Shown: positions 16,501 to 26,241 of the stretch, piece by piece | Layout: every line of letters begins with the position of its first letter | Position numbering within the stretch: the first letter of the stretch is position 1 | Source of the DNA: Pseudomonas sp. F(2018) | GTDB lineage: Bacteria > Pseudomonadota > Gammaproteobacteria > Pseudomonadales > Pseudomonadaceae | Direction of reading: 5' to 3' | Length of the DNA stretch: 64,000 nt | NCBI RefSeq assembly: GCF_005508865.1 | Contig: NZ_SCOM01000004.1 | Span: 372,001 to 436,000 of the forward strand | Program-made: the position numbers and the translations under genes | Notes under the pieces: generated by a model | Databases searched by the model: none | What the model saw: only the letters and a program-made list of their open reading frames with translations | Told to the model about the DNA's origin: nothing

Positions 16501-17294
16501 GCCGCGACCTGCTGCTGGTGGAAGACGTGGAGGTGGAGCGCGAGCATTATCGCGAGCACCTGGTTCAGATGGGCTTCCGGGTCACCGCCGTGGCCAGCGC
16601 CGAGCAGGCGCGCCAGGCCTACGCGGCACAGTCGTTCGACGCCCTGGTGATCGACCTCGACCTGCCCGATCAGGATGGCTTCGACTTGCTCGAGACGCTG
16701 CAGCGCGAACGCGCCCTGCGGGACACCCAGGTGGTGATCAATACCGGCGTGGACATCACCCGCCAGGACCTGCAGCGCCTGCGCCGCTACTCGGCGGTGG
16801 TGGTGCGCAAGAGCGGTGACGACCTCCGCCCGCTCGGTGCTGCGCTGCAGGGCTTCCTCTCCACCGTACGCGAGCCACCGGCCGATGGCTCGGAGCTGGC
16901 CGGCAAGCGCGTGCTGCTGGTGGACGACGACATCCGCAACATCTACGCGATGACCGCCCTGCTCGACGAGCTGGGCCTGGCGGTGGTGCCGGCCAAGGAT
17001 GGCGAAGAAGCCCTGGTGGCGTTCGATCGAGAGCCCTTCGACCTGGTGCTGATGGACATGGCCATGCCCAACATGGACGGCTACACCGCCACCCGCATCC
17101 TTAAAGATGAACGTGGCTGCGGCGTCCCGGTCATAGCCCTCACGGCACATGCCATGAAGGGCGACCGCGAGAAGTGCATCACCGCGGGCTGCGACGACTA
17201 CCTGGCCAAGCCGGTGGGGCGTCAGGAACTGCTGGAAATGCTCCATCGCTGGCTGGCGGCATCGGCGCAGCCGCGACGCCAGGCGCGGGGCTGA
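13539..17294 (+). CDS. Hybrid sensor histidine kinase: CHASE-PAS-PAS-HisKA-HATPase-REC-REC-REC
   Basis: The protein has 1251 residues and follows an AGGAGA ribosome site. Transmembrane helices at about 14-34 and 316-337 enclose a periplasmic CHASE-type sensor. Two near-identical PAS domains follow (about 355-475 and 476-597). The kinase core has phospho-acceptor His624 in NMSHELRTPLNS, the N box NLLSNALKF and G boxes DSGIGI and GGTGLGLAI. Three receiver domains carry acceptor aspartates near D919, D1039 and D1173. It senses an external small molecule and feeds a phosphorelay. The response regulator gene starts 35 bases downstream and is its likely partner. The third receiver is the best conserved; the second has an unusual VVVRKSGD where the Lys loop lies. 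Confidence 0.93.
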   Translation: MDGTAPIFHSRKPWIPLLISLVLLIGLGALVFWQWRTLEQSNRQAQEQRFALAVDGVELSVRERMRAYEMVLRGMAGLMAGSDQVSNEEWQRATDQLQLQEQYPGIQALSWSRYLRAGELSAFVEQARMAGRSDFQAYPSGEREAYLMVEFINPLDWRNRRALGFDMYSEATRRTAIEQARDSGEAVLTGPLRLRQETEKDAQTGMLLYLPVFRPNAPLSTTDERREALQGMVAGTFRLADLMHGILGSGGSQFEIELLDLADPAQPLLSRSGMQSHNPRFRAQRTLSIYGREWQLNVGSTAAYEAALGDGDLPISLGTGLLAALLLSLLVGGFLFLRDRALGDSERQRQQLRESEGRFRLVVEASPNAIVLVDGSGKVVMVNRQVELMFGYERDELLGQPVERLLPEQLRQGHPAMRQAYQNAPEQRRMGGNRELFGQHRDGRLIPLEVGLAPIRVGEEMLVQAVIIDISERKSAEERFRLVVEASPNAIVLVDGKGRLSMVNRQTEQMFGYERAEMLGQPVEMLLPEATRAQHPSLRDGFIKDPSPRRMGGNRELFGQHRDGRLIPLEVGLSPIRADGERLVQAVIIDISERKAAEQRLREQAEQLALANRYKSEFLANMSHELRTPLNSILILSEQLRHNVAGNLTEKQVKHADIVYKAGNDLLQLINDVLDLAKIEAGRVQLKLEPLNIHDLLVELDSSLRPMAEIKGLRLLTHLEPGVARMIHSDRGRLQQILRNLLSNALKFTEHGEVELSIGLSPVSLDDERETLQFVVRDSGIGIDPAQHERIFQAFQQIDGSTSRRFGGTGLGLAITRQLVEVLGGQISLESTPGQGSRFIVRLPVVALNPQEKEDESLTATPQRSGSGPAVLIVEDDPNFAAVIAEEAQAHGFSSVHCRNGKQAIGLLQSERFVAVILDILLPDISGWQIYRRLRGLMQYRDVPVHIVSCVPQPQDWHSDGTRYLVKPVARQDLERVFEDIVVLSAPSRDLLLVEDVEVEREHYREHLVQMGFRVTAVASAEQARQAYAAQSFDALVIDLDLPDQDGFDLLETLQRERALRDTQVVINTGVDITRQDLQRLRRYSAVVVRKSGDDLRPLGAALQGFLSTVREPPADGSELAGKRVLLVDDDIRNIYAMTALLDELGLAVVPAKDGEEALVAFDREPFDLVLMDMAMPNMDGYTATRILKDERGCGVPVIALTAHAMKGDREKCITAGCDDYLAKPVGRQELLEMLHRWLAASAQPRRQARG
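14610..15335 (+). repeat. Tandem intragenic duplication encoding two PAS domains
   Basis: Two adjacent units of 363 bases (121 codons) inside the hybrid kinase gene are highly similar at DNA and protein level, beginning at 14610 and 14973. Both encode RFRLVVEASPNAIVLVDG, the MFGYER block and GGNRELFGQHRDGRLIPLEV. Confidence 0.85.
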
Positions 17295-17329
17295 GAGGAT
17301 GAAAGGGATGCCGAAGAGAGGAGGGCTGC

Positions 17330-19483
17330 ATGGCGCAGTTGCAACTTGAGGCGTTAGCGGAGCAGCAGATTCTGCTGGTGGTCGACGACCGCGAGGAGAA
17401 TCTGGTGGCCATGGAGGCGCTGCTCGGCGATGAGGATTGGAACGTGCGCACCGTCGATTCCGGCGAGGCGGCGTTGCGCTGCATGATGGACGAGGATGTC
17501 GGCCTGGTCCTGCTCGACGTGCAGATGCCGAAGATGGATGGCTTCGAGGTGGCCCGCCTGATGCGCGGCAGCCCGCATACCCGCTACACGCCGATCATCT
17601 TCCTCTCCGCCATTGCCCATACCGAAGAGTCGGTGCTGCAGGGCTACGCCATCGGCGCGGTGGACTTCATCCTCAAGCCCTTCGACCCCAAGGTGCTCAA
17701 GCACAAGATCGGCTCCCTGCTGGAGCAGGAGCGCCATCGCCACGAGCTGTTGCAGCTGACCCAGCAGCTGGACCGCGAGCGCGCCTTCAACGCCTCGGTG
17801 CTGGACAACGCCTCCGAAGGCATCCTGGTGATCGACAAGGATGGCTTCATCCGCTTCGCCAATCCGGCCATGGCGCAGATGCTCCAGGGTGAGGTGGCCG
17901 ATCTGCACGGCAGTGCGCTGCTGTCCTACCTCAAGGCGCCGGAGATGCCCGGCGAATGGAAGGACAGCGAGTTCTACCAGCACTGGCGCTCCGGCCAGAC
18001 CTACCGCATCCATGACGCGGTGCTCGGCACCCTGACCGGCGGCTATCTGCCGGCCGCGCTGTCCTGCTCGCCATTGCCGCAGTACCAGAACTCCATGGTG
18101 CTGATCGCCCTGGACATGTCGGTGGTGCGCAACCTGCACGCCCAGCTCGAATCCCAGGCGGTCACCGACGCGCTGACCGGCCTGTACAACCGCCGTGGCT
18201 TCCACCAGGCGCTGGATAGCGCGCTGTCGCGCGTCGATCGCAGCGGCAAGCGCATGGCCGTGCTGTACCTGGACCTGGACGGTTTCAAGCGCATCAACGA
18301 CTCCCTTGGTCACGATGCCGGCGACGAGATACTGCGCAAGGTCGCCGAGCAGCTGAAGACCTGCCTGCGCCCCTACGACATCGTGGCGCGCATGGGTGGC
18401 GACGAGTTCACCGCGTTGCTCGATACCCTCGACCATCCCGAGGACGCGGCGCGGGTGGCGGAGAAACTGATCGAGCTGATCTCGGTGCGGCACCAGCTGG
18501 ACGGCGTGGAGTTCACCCTGGGCGCCAGTATCGGCATCGCCTGTTTCCCGGAATGCGGGCAGACGGTGGACGGCCTGCTGCGCTCGGCCGACATGGCCAT
18601 GTACGAGGCCAAGCGCGCCGGCCGCCAGCAGTACCGCTTCTTCTCGCCGGAAATGAACGGCCGCGCCCGCTCGCGGCTGATGCTGGAGGAGAGCCTGCGC
18701 ACGGCCATCGAGCAGGACGACTTCGTGCTGGTCTACCAGCCGCAGATCGACCTGGCCAGCGGTTGCCTGCGTGGTTTCGAGGCGCTGCTGCGCTGGGAGC
18801 ACCGGGTCGCTGGGACCATCTCTCCTGGGGTGTTTATCCCGCTGCTGGAGGAGACCCGCCTGATCAATCGCCTGGGCGACTGGATCTTCAACCAGGGCAT
18901 CCGCCAGTGCCGGGCCTGGCGTGCTCGGTTCGGAGAAAAGCTGCTGCTCAGCCTTAACGTCAGCCCCGTGCAGTTCGGCATGCCGCAACTGGTGGACGAT
19001 CTGCGGCGGATGCTGGAAGTGCACCAGCTCAAGCCGTCACAACTGGAGGTGGAGGTCACCGAGAGCGCGCTGATGCAGGACCTCGACACCACCCGCGAAC
19101 AGCTGCGTCAGCTGCGCGAGCTGGGTGTGCGCATCGCCATCGACGACTTCGGCACCGGCTACTCGTCGCTGGCCTACCTGCGCCACTTCGAACTGGACAC
19201 CCTGAAGATCGACCGCCTGTTCGTCGCCAACATGCTCGACTCACCCAAGGACGCGGCGATCGTCAGCACCATCATCGACCTGGGCCACCACCTGGGCCTG
19301 GAAGTGGTCGCCGAAGGGGTGGAAACCCTGGAACAGCGCGACTGGCTGATCGCTCACCGCTGCACCACCATGCAGGGCTTCCTAGTGGCGCCGGGACTGC
19401 CGGTGGAGCGCGCCGGCGCGTTCCCGCCGCGTCTGGACTGGAGCAGCTGGCGGCCCGACGAGCCGCCGCTGGTGGTGCGCTGA
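17330..19483 (+). CDS. Response regulator with PAS, GGDEF and EAL domains
   Basis: The 717-residue protein has an N-terminal receiver domain (about 12-130, acceptor Asp63 in VLLDVQMPKMDG) followed by a PAS domain (about 150-265). The GGDEF domain has its active-site motif at residues 356-360 and an upstream RPYD inhibitory site. The EAL domain has FEALLRWEH at 483-491, LNVSP, IDDFGTGYSSLAYLR, LKIDR and VVAEGVET, so both catalytic domains look intact. It can make and/or degrade cyclic di-GMP in the cytoplasm under control of phosphorylation. The gene lies 35 bases after the hybrid kinase gene and has its own GAGGAGG ribosome site; the two form a likely operon. Confidence 0.94.
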   Translation: MAQLQLEALAEQQILLVVDDREENLVAMEALLGDEDWNVRTVDSGEAALRCMMDEDVGLVLLDVQMPKMDGFEVARLMRGSPHTRYTPIIFLSAIAHTEESVLQGYAIGAVDFILKPFDPKVLKHKIGSLLEQERHRHELLQLTQQLDRERAFNASVLDNASEGILVIDKDGFIRFANPAMAQMLQGEVADLHGSALLSYLKAPEMPGEWKDSEFYQHWRSGQTYRIHDAVLGTLTGGYLPAALSCSPLPQYQNSMVLIALDMSVVRNLHAQLESQAVTDALTGLYNRRGFHQALDSALSRVDRSGKRMAVLYLDLDGFKRINDSLGHDAGDEILRKVAEQLKTCLRPYDIVARMGGDEFTALLDTLDHPEDAARVAEKLIELISVRHQLDGVEFTLGASIGIACFPECGQTVDGLLRSADMAMYEAKRAGRQQYRFFSPEMNGRARSRLMLEESLRTAIEQDDFVLVYQPQIDLASGCLRGFEALLRWEHRVAGTISPGVFIPLLEETRLINRLGDWIFNQGIRQCRAWRARFGEKLLLSLNVSPVQFGMPQLVDDLRRMLEVHQLKPSQLEVEVTESALMQDLDTTREQLRQLRELGVRIAIDDFGTGYSSLAYLRHFELDTLKIDRLFVANMLDSPKDAAIVSTIIDLGHHLGLEVVAEGVETLEQRDWLIAHRCTTMQGFLVAPGLPVERAGAFPPRLDWSSWRPDEPPLVVR

Positions 19484-19486
19484 GGT

Positions 19487-20395
19487 TCAGTTGCGGCCGG
19501 GGAACTGCTGGTGCAGCTCACCCAACTGCGCATCCTTGGCCTGCCACAGCTGGTTGACCCACTGCTGGAACTGCAGGCGGTATTCCTCGTCCTGGTCGTA
19601 GTTGCGACCGATGAACTCGGCGGGAATGGCCAGCTTGTCGAAGCGCACCACCACCTGGTCCAGGCGGCCGCAGAGCAGGTCCCAGAAGCCCGGGTTGCCG
19701 GACGGGTAGTGGATGGTGACGTTGACGATGGCGTCCAGCTGCTCGCCCATGGCATCCAGCACGAAGGCGATGCCGCCGGCCTTGGGCTTGAGCAGGTACT
19801 TGAAGGGCGATTGTTGCTGGCTGTGCTTCTGCGGAGTCAGGCGCGTGCCTTCGAGGAAGTTGAACACCGACACCGGATTGCTCTTGTAGCGGGCGCAGGC
19901 CTTGCGGGTGGTGGCCAGGTCCTGGCCGCGCTTCTCCGGGTATTTGGCCAGGTATTCCTTGCTGTAGCGCTTCATGAACGGGAACTCGAGCGCCCACCAG
20001 CACAGGCCGATCACCGGCACCCAGATCAGCTCCTGCTTGAGGAAGAACTTCAGCAGCGGCATGCGCCGGTTGAGCAGGTACTGCAGCACCAGGATGTCCA
20101 CCCAGCTCTGGTGGTTGCTGGTGACCAGGTAGGAGTGGCGCATGTCCATGCCCTGGATGCCCTCGACATCCCAGCGGGTGTCGCGCACCAGGTTCATCCA
20201 GAACTTGTTGACGCTGATCCAGAACTCGGCGATGCCGTGCATCACGAAGCGCAGGCCGCGCTGGATCGGCGGGATCGGCAACAGCAGCTTGAGCAGCGCC
20301 ACGGCGAACAGCGGCCAGCAGCAGATCAGGGTATTGAGGGCCAACAGCAGCGCGCTGATGACACCGCGCAGAGGGGCGGGCAGGAATTGCAGCAT
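19487..20395 (-). CDS. PlsC-like membrane acyltransferase (YihG-like)
   Basis: The 302-residue protein has N-terminal hydrophobic helices (about 10-40). The acyltransferase motif I is NHQSWVD, followed by FFLKQELIWVPVIG and motif III FLEGTR. It matches 1-acyl-glycerol-3-phosphate acyltransferase relatives of the YihG type, which remodel phospholipids at the inner membrane. The end is three bases from the convergent GGDEF-EAL gene. A 246-base gap separates its start from the pta stop. That gap holds a perfect 8-base-stem hairpin GGCTGACC/GGTCAGCC at 20524-20543 and an inverted repeat GTGGGGCGG/CCGCCCCAC at 20595-20633, neither with a T tail. Confidence 0.9.
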   Translation of the reverse strand: MLQFLPAPLRGVISALLLALNTLICCWPLFAVALLKLLLPIPPIQRGLRFVMHGIAEFWISVNKFWMNLVRDTRWDVEGIQGMDMRHSYLVTSNHQSWVDILVLQYLLNRRMPLLKFFLKQELIWVPVIGLCWWALEFPFMKRYSKEYLAKYPEKRGQDLATTRKACARYKSNPVSVFNFLEGTRLTPQKHSQQQSPFKYLLKPKAGGIAFVLDAMGEQLDAIVNVTIHYPSGNPGFWDLLCGRLDQVVVRFDKLAIPAEFIGRNYDQDEEYRLQFQQWVNQLWQAKDAQLGELHQQFPGRN

Positions 20396-20641
20396 GGGCT
20401 CGAAGGGCTCCTGTCAGGGGGCTTTCTGTGCGCCCCGATGCGGTCGAGATACCTGCAGCACTCCTTGCGGCAAGTCGGTCCGGCGCCAAGGTTAACGCTT
20501 GTACACTGAACGGCAAGTGCTGCGGCTGACCTTGTGGTCAGCCCGACGTTGTCGGCCAGCCGCGCCGGGCGAGCGGATTCTAGCGCAGCATCTCGTGGGG
20601 CGGGTGAGCCCGTGTCGGTTCTAGCCGCCCCACGCAGTGCC

Positions 20642-22741
<2,100 letters not shown>

Positions 22742-22770
22742 GGGCGTTCCTTGGTGCGTACCGCTCACCG

Positions 22771-23958
22771 TCAGGCGGTGAGCAGGGCCAGGGTGTCGAG
22801 GGCGATCTGCCGTTCCTCGTTGGTCGGCACCACCAGCACCCGTGGGTGGCCGTGGGCCTGGATGGCGCCGGCGACGCCGCGGATGCAGCGAGCGTTGGCC
22901 TCCTTGTCGAGGGCGAGATTCAACAGTTTCAGGTGGGCCACCGTCTTGCTGCGGATCAACGGCGAGTTCTCGCCGATGCCGCCGGTGAAAATCAATCCAT
23001 CCAGCTGCGGCAGGGCGCAGCTCATGGCGGCCAGGGACTTGGCCAGGCGGTAGCAGAACACCTCGATGGCCAGGGTGGCGCCGGGGTGGCCCTGCTCGCG
23101 GGCCTGCTCGAGCGTGCGCATGTCGTTGGACAGGGCGGACAGGCCGAGCAGCCCGCTGTCCTTGTTCAGCATGTTGTCGATCTGCTCCAGGCTCCAGCCC
23201 AGGGTGCGGGACAGGTGGCCGTGCAGGTTGGGGTCGATGTCGCCGCTGCGGGTGCCCATCACCAAGCCTTCCAGCGGGGTCAGGCCCATGCTGGTGTCGC
23301 GGCTCTTGCCATCGACTATGGCGCAGGTGGAACAGCCGTTGCCCAGGTGGGCGGACAGCCAGCTGCTGTCACCGCTGGACAGCCCGGCCATCTCCGCCGC
23401 ACGGCGGCTGACGAAGCGGTGGCTGGTGCCGTGGAAGCCGTAGCGACGCACGCCGTGCTCACGGTACAGGTGCTCCGGCACGGCGTAGCGGTAGGCGTGC
23501 TCGGGCAGGCTCTGGTGGAAGGCGGTGTCGAACACCGCGACCTGGGTGAGGTTGGGGAACAGCTTGAGCGCCGCCTCGATGCCCAGCAGATTGGCCGGGT
23601 TGTGCAGCGGTGCCAGCGGCGCGGTGGCGCGGATTGCCTGCAGGCTGTGGGGATCGATGCGGCAGGCGGCGGTGAACTGCTCGCCACCATGCACCACCCG
23701 GTGGCCGATGCCGTGCAGCTTGCCGCCGGCGGCGCCCTGCACCAGTGGCAGCAATTGGTGCAGCGCGGTGCGGTGGTCGCCGCCCGGCAGCATCAGGCTG
23801 TCCTTCTCGCCGCCGCGCTGCCAGTGCAGCACCGCGTCCGGGCTGCCCAGGCGCTCGGCCAGGCCGCTGAGGGTGAATTGCGAGTGGGCCTCGTTGACCA
23901 GAGCGAACTTGATCGACGAGCTGCCGCAGTTGATGACCAGAATATTGCGTGCCGGCAT
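22771..23958 (-). CDS. ackA: Acetate kinase
   Basis: The 395-residue protein interconverts acetate plus ATP with acetyl phosphate plus ADP. Family signatures are visible: NCGSSSIKF near the N-terminus, GHRVVHGG, VFDTAFHQ, YGFHGTSHRFVS, HLGNGCS and FTGGIGENS. It is the second gene of a minus-strand operon DUF3565-ackA-pta, two bases after the DUF3565 stop and 29 bases before pta. Confidence 0.97.
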   Translation of the reverse strand: MPARNILVINCGSSSIKFALVNEAHSQFTLSGLAERLGSPDAVLHWQRGGEKDSLMLPGGDHRTALHQLLPLVQGAAGGKLHGIGHRVVHGGEQFTAACRIDPHSLQAIRATAPLAPLHNPANLLGIEAALKLFPNLTQVAVFDTAFHQSLPEHAYRYAVPEHLYREHGVRRYGFHGTSHRFVSRRAAEMAGLSSGDSSWLSAHLGNGCSTCAIVDGKSRDTSMGLTPLEGLVMGTRSGDIDPNLHGHLSRTLGWSLEQIDNMLNKDSGLLGLSALSNDMRTLEQAREQGHPGATLAIEVFCYRLAKSLAAMSCALPQLDGLIFTGGIGENSPLIRSKTVAHLKLLNLALDKEANARCIRGVAGAIQAHGHPRVLVVPTNEERQIALDTLALLTA

Positions 23959-23960
23959 GA

Positions 23961-24236
23961 CTATTCCCTATTCGATTGCGCGCACCAGCCACAGGCGAAG
24001 GGCTGACCCAGATGACGCTGGCGCTGCACGGGGTCGATGACCCAGGCCCGATTCTGCCACGGCGGCTGATGCCGCAGATGCTGCGTATGGCCGCAGGACA
24101 GGTCGGCCACCCAGTGGCCGTCCTCGTCCTGATGAAAGCCCAGCAGCAGGATGGCCGGCGCGCCCCGTCCGTCAGGCGCGCGGTCGCTTTCGGCCGGTAT
24201 GGCGGGTAGACTTGCTCCCTTTCCAATCTCTAGCAA
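23961..24236 (-). CDS. DUF3565 family small protein
   Basis: The 91-residue protein has the DUF3565 core GFHQDEDGHWVADLSCGHTQH, PPWQNRAWV and C-terminal GQPFACGWC. Its Cys/His spacing suggests a small metal-binding fold; the function is unknown. No ATG or GTG is available in frame. TTG at 24236 is preceded by GGAGGGG with 7-base spacing, which supports it as the start. The stop lies two bases before ackA, so it is probably the first gene of the ackA-pta operon. Its start is only 14 bases from the divergent slyD start. Confidence 0.8.
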   Translation of the reverse strand: MLEIGKGASLPAIPAESDRAPDGRGAPAILLLGFHQDEDGHWVADLSCGHTQHLRHQPPWQNRAWVIDPVQRQRHLGQPFACGWCAQSNRE

Positions 24237-24250
24237 AAGGTTTCCCCTCC

Positions 24251-24736
24251 ATGCTGATCGCCGCCAACAAGGCTGTCTCCATCGACTATACCCTGACCAA
24301 CGATGCCGGTGAGGTGATCGACAGCTCCGCCGGCGGCGCCCCGCTGGTGTATCTGCAGGGTGCGGGCAACATCATCGTCGGCCTGGAAAAGGCCCTCGAG
24401 GGCAAGCAGGTCGGCGACGAGCTGAGCGTGGCCATCGAGCCGGCCGAAGCCTACGGCGAATACAGCGCCGAACTGGTCGCCACCCTGAACCGCAGCATGT
24501 TCGAGGGTGTCGACGAGCTGGAAGTGGGCATGCAGTTCCACGCCTCCGGTCCGGACGGCGGCATGCAGATCGTCACCGTGCGTGACATCGACGGCGACGA
24601 CGTGGTCGTCGACGGCAACCACCCGCTGGCCGGCCAGCGCCTGAACTTCCAGGTCAAGGTGATCAACGTGCGCGAAGCCAGCGCCGAAGAAGTCGCCCAT
24701 GGCCACATCCATGGCGAAGGCGGCCACCATCACTGA
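24251..24736 (+). CDS. slyD: FKBP-type peptidyl-prolyl isomerase SlyD
   Basis: The 161-residue protein has an FKBP domain with an insert-in-flap chaperone domain. Visible motifs are VIDSSAGGAPLVYLQG, GLEKALEGKQVGD and the NHPLAGQRLNFQVKV core. The histidine-rich C-terminus (HGHIHGEGGHHH) fits metal binding, as in other SlyD proteins. It assists folding and nickel handling in the cytoplasm. The TAGACT at 24206-24211 inside the divergent DUF3565 reading frame may be its -10. AAAAGG lies about 10 bases upstream of the ATG. A terminator follows at 24810. Confidence 0.95.
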   Translation: MLIAANKAVSIDYTLTNDAGEVIDSSAGGAPLVYLQGAGNIIVGLEKALEGKQVGDELSVAIEPAEAYGEYSAELVATLNRSMFEGVDELEVGMQFHASGPDGGMQIVTVRDIDGDDVVVDGNHPLAGQRLNFQVKVINVREASAEEVAHGHIHGEGGHHH

Positions 24737-24809
24737 TCTGTGATCGGGCCCAGCAATACGACTTATGGTCGTTCCCAGCCAGGCCCCGGCTGCTAAGCTG
24801 AGTTAACCG

Positions 24810-24835
24810 AAAAGGCGCCCACGGGCGCCTTTTTT
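24810..24835 (+). terminator. Intrinsic terminator after slyD
   Basis: The GC-rich stem AAGGCGCCC/GGGCGCCTT is followed by a run of six T. Confidence 0.88.
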
Positions 24836-24863
24836 GTCCCTGCGCATGCTCAAGGAGTCAGCC

Positions 24864-25346
24864 ATGAGTGCCTTTCACGATCTCAATCTGCGCGCGCTGG
24901 ATGGCCAGGATCTGCCACTGGCGCCGTACAAGGGCCAGCTGGTGCTGGTGGTCAATGTCGCCTCCAAGTGCGGCCTGACTCCGCAGTACGCCGGCCTCGA
25001 AGCGCTGCACCAGCAATACCACGAGCGCGGCTTCACCGTGCTGGGCCTGCCGTGCAACCAGTTCGCCGGCCAGGAGCCGGGCAGCGAAGACGAGATCCGC
25101 GAGTTCTGCAGCCTCAACTATGGGGTGACCTTCCCGCTGGGCAGCAAGCTGGAGGTCAACGGCCCCGGCCGCCACCCGCTGTACCGCCTGCTGGCGGGCG
25201 AGGGCGCCGAGTTCCCCGGCGACATCACCTGGAACTTCGAGAAGTTCCTGGTCGGCCGCGACGGCCGCGTGCTGGCGCGCTTCTCGCCACGCACTACGCC
25301 GGACGATCCGGCGCTGATCCAGGCCATCGAGAAAGCCCTAGGCTGA
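24864..25346 (+). CDS. Glutathione peroxidase family protein (BtuE/Gpx-like)
   Basis: The protein has 160 residues from ATG 24864, preceded by AAGGAG. It reduces hydroperoxides with thioredoxin or glutathione. The catalytic residues are in place: Cys36 (ASKCGLT), Gln70 within LPCNQFAGQEPGS and Trp123 (WNFEKFLV). A cysteine replaces selenocysteine, as usual in bacteria. It sits between slyD and the nitroreductase gene. Its promoter probably lies just upstream, after the slyD terminator. Confidence 0.95.
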   Translation: MSAFHDLNLRALDGQDLPLAPYKGQLVLVVNVASKCGLTPQYAGLEALHQQYHERGFTVLGLPCNQFAGQEPGSEDEIREFCSLNYGVTFPLGSKLEVNGPGRHPLYRLLAGEGAEFPGDITWNFEKFLVGRDGRVLARFSPRTTPDDPALIQAIEKALG

Positions 25347-25390
25347 TTGCGCCATTCATCCGGCCGATCTCTCCCGGCTGTCTTGCCCTC

Positions 25391-25431
25391 TCGGCACCCC
25401 GATTGCCTAATCGGGGCATCTGCCGAGGAGG
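25391..25431 (+). promoter_or_regulatory. Leader hairpin abutting the nitroreductase ribosome site
   Basis: A perfect inner stem, CCCCGATT/AATCGGGG with loop GCCT (25397-25416), is extended by an outer stem, TCGGCA (25391-25396) with TGCCGA (25421-25426), across a 4-base bulge. The outer 3' arm overlaps the first two bases of the Shine-Dalgarno GAGGAGG at 25425-25431. There is no T run, so it is not a normal terminator. It could mask the ribosome site. Confidence 0.5.
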
Positions 25432-25437
25432 CCCGCG

Positions 25438-26175
25438 ATGACCAGTTTCTCCCCTGACGATCTCAGCCCCACGGCCTCGCCCGCGGCATTGCGTGCGCTG
25501 ATCGAGAGCCGTCGCTCGGTGCGCCGTTTCACTGCCGAAGCGGTGCCGGACGAGGTGATTCGCGACTGCCTGGAACTGGCCGTGCTCGCGCCCAACTCCT
25601 GCAACCTGCAGCCCTGGAGCTTTCAGGTGGTGCGCGATCCGGCGCTGCTGGCGCGCCTGCACCCGGTGTGCATGAGCCAGAACGCGGCCAAGGCGCCGCT
25701 GCTGATCGCCGTGCTGGCCCGGCCGGATACCTGGAAGCAGGCCTGTGCCAATGTGGTGGAGTACTGGCCGGAGCCCGAGGTGCCGCCGCGCGTTCGCAGC
25801 TTCTACGCCAAGACCGCGCCTTTCCAGTACAACCAGGGGCCGCTGGGTCTGCTCGGCCTGGTCAAGCGCCAGCTGGTGCGCCTGGCCGCGCTGCGCAAGC
25901 CGTTGATGCGCAAGCCCAACAGCCGCGCCGATATGCGCATCTGGGCGGTCAAATCCACCGCGCTGGCGGCGGAGAACCTGATGCTGGCCTTCCAGAGCCA
26001 CGGCTACGCCAGCTGCCCGATGGAAGGCTTCGACGAGGTGCGTCTGCGCCGGGTGCTGGACATCCCGCGCCAGGCCATCCCGATCATGCTCCTGGCCGTC
26101 GGGCGCCAGGGCGAGAAGGGCGTGTACAACCCGCGCCTGCGCTTTCCCCTGGAGCAGCATGTCACCTGGCTGTAG
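25438..26175 (+). CDS. Nitroreductase family protein
   Basis: The 245-residue protein is an FMN-dependent oxidoreductase reducing nitro or quinone compounds with NAD(P)H. The N-terminal FMN-binding segment ALIESRRSVRRFTAEAVP and the motif LAPNSCNLQPWSFQVVRD are clear, followed by a C-terminal PIMLLAVGRQGEKG. A longer-than-usual middle (about residues 100-165) with basic and aromatic residues separates the halves. GAGGAGG lies 6 bases upstream of the ATG. It may be followed by the TetR/OYE pair as part of a reductive detoxification region. Confidence 0.9.
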   Translation: MTSFSPDDLSPTASPAALRALIESRRSVRRFTAEAVPDEVIRDCLELAVLAPNSCNLQPWSFQVVRDPALLARLHPVCMSQNAAKAPLLIAVLARPDTWKQACANVVEYWPEPEVPPRVRSFYAKTAPFQYNQGPLGLLGLVKRQLVRLAALRKPLMRKPNSRADMRIWAVKSTALAAENLMLAFQSHGYASCPMEGFDEVRLRRVLDIPRQAIPIMLLAVGRQGEKGVYNPRLRFPLEQHVTWL

Positions 26176-26225
26176 CCGTCCGGTTTCTGGCCCTTAATCA
26201 CCGAGATCAATAGTGCTGGGCGGGG

Positions 26226-26240
26226 CGAGACGACCGGTCA
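26226..26240. promoter_or_regulatory. Operator copy 1 for the TetR-type regulator
   Basis: The 15-base sequence CGAGACGACCGGTCA contains the palindrome GACCGGTC. It ends one base before the first start codon of the tetR gene. An exact copy precedes the reductase gene at 26867. Confidence 0.7.
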
Positions 26241-26241
26241 T

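Noticed and set aside
15177..17246. 689-codon open frame antisense to the hybrid kinase
   Set aside because: The protein has the His/Gln/Arg-rich composition of a frame shadow, with no domain. The plus-strand kinase is unambiguous.
20524..20543. Perfect 8-base-stem hairpin between the acyltransferase gene and pta as a terminator
   Set aside because: No T run follows on either strand, so it is noted only as a dyad.
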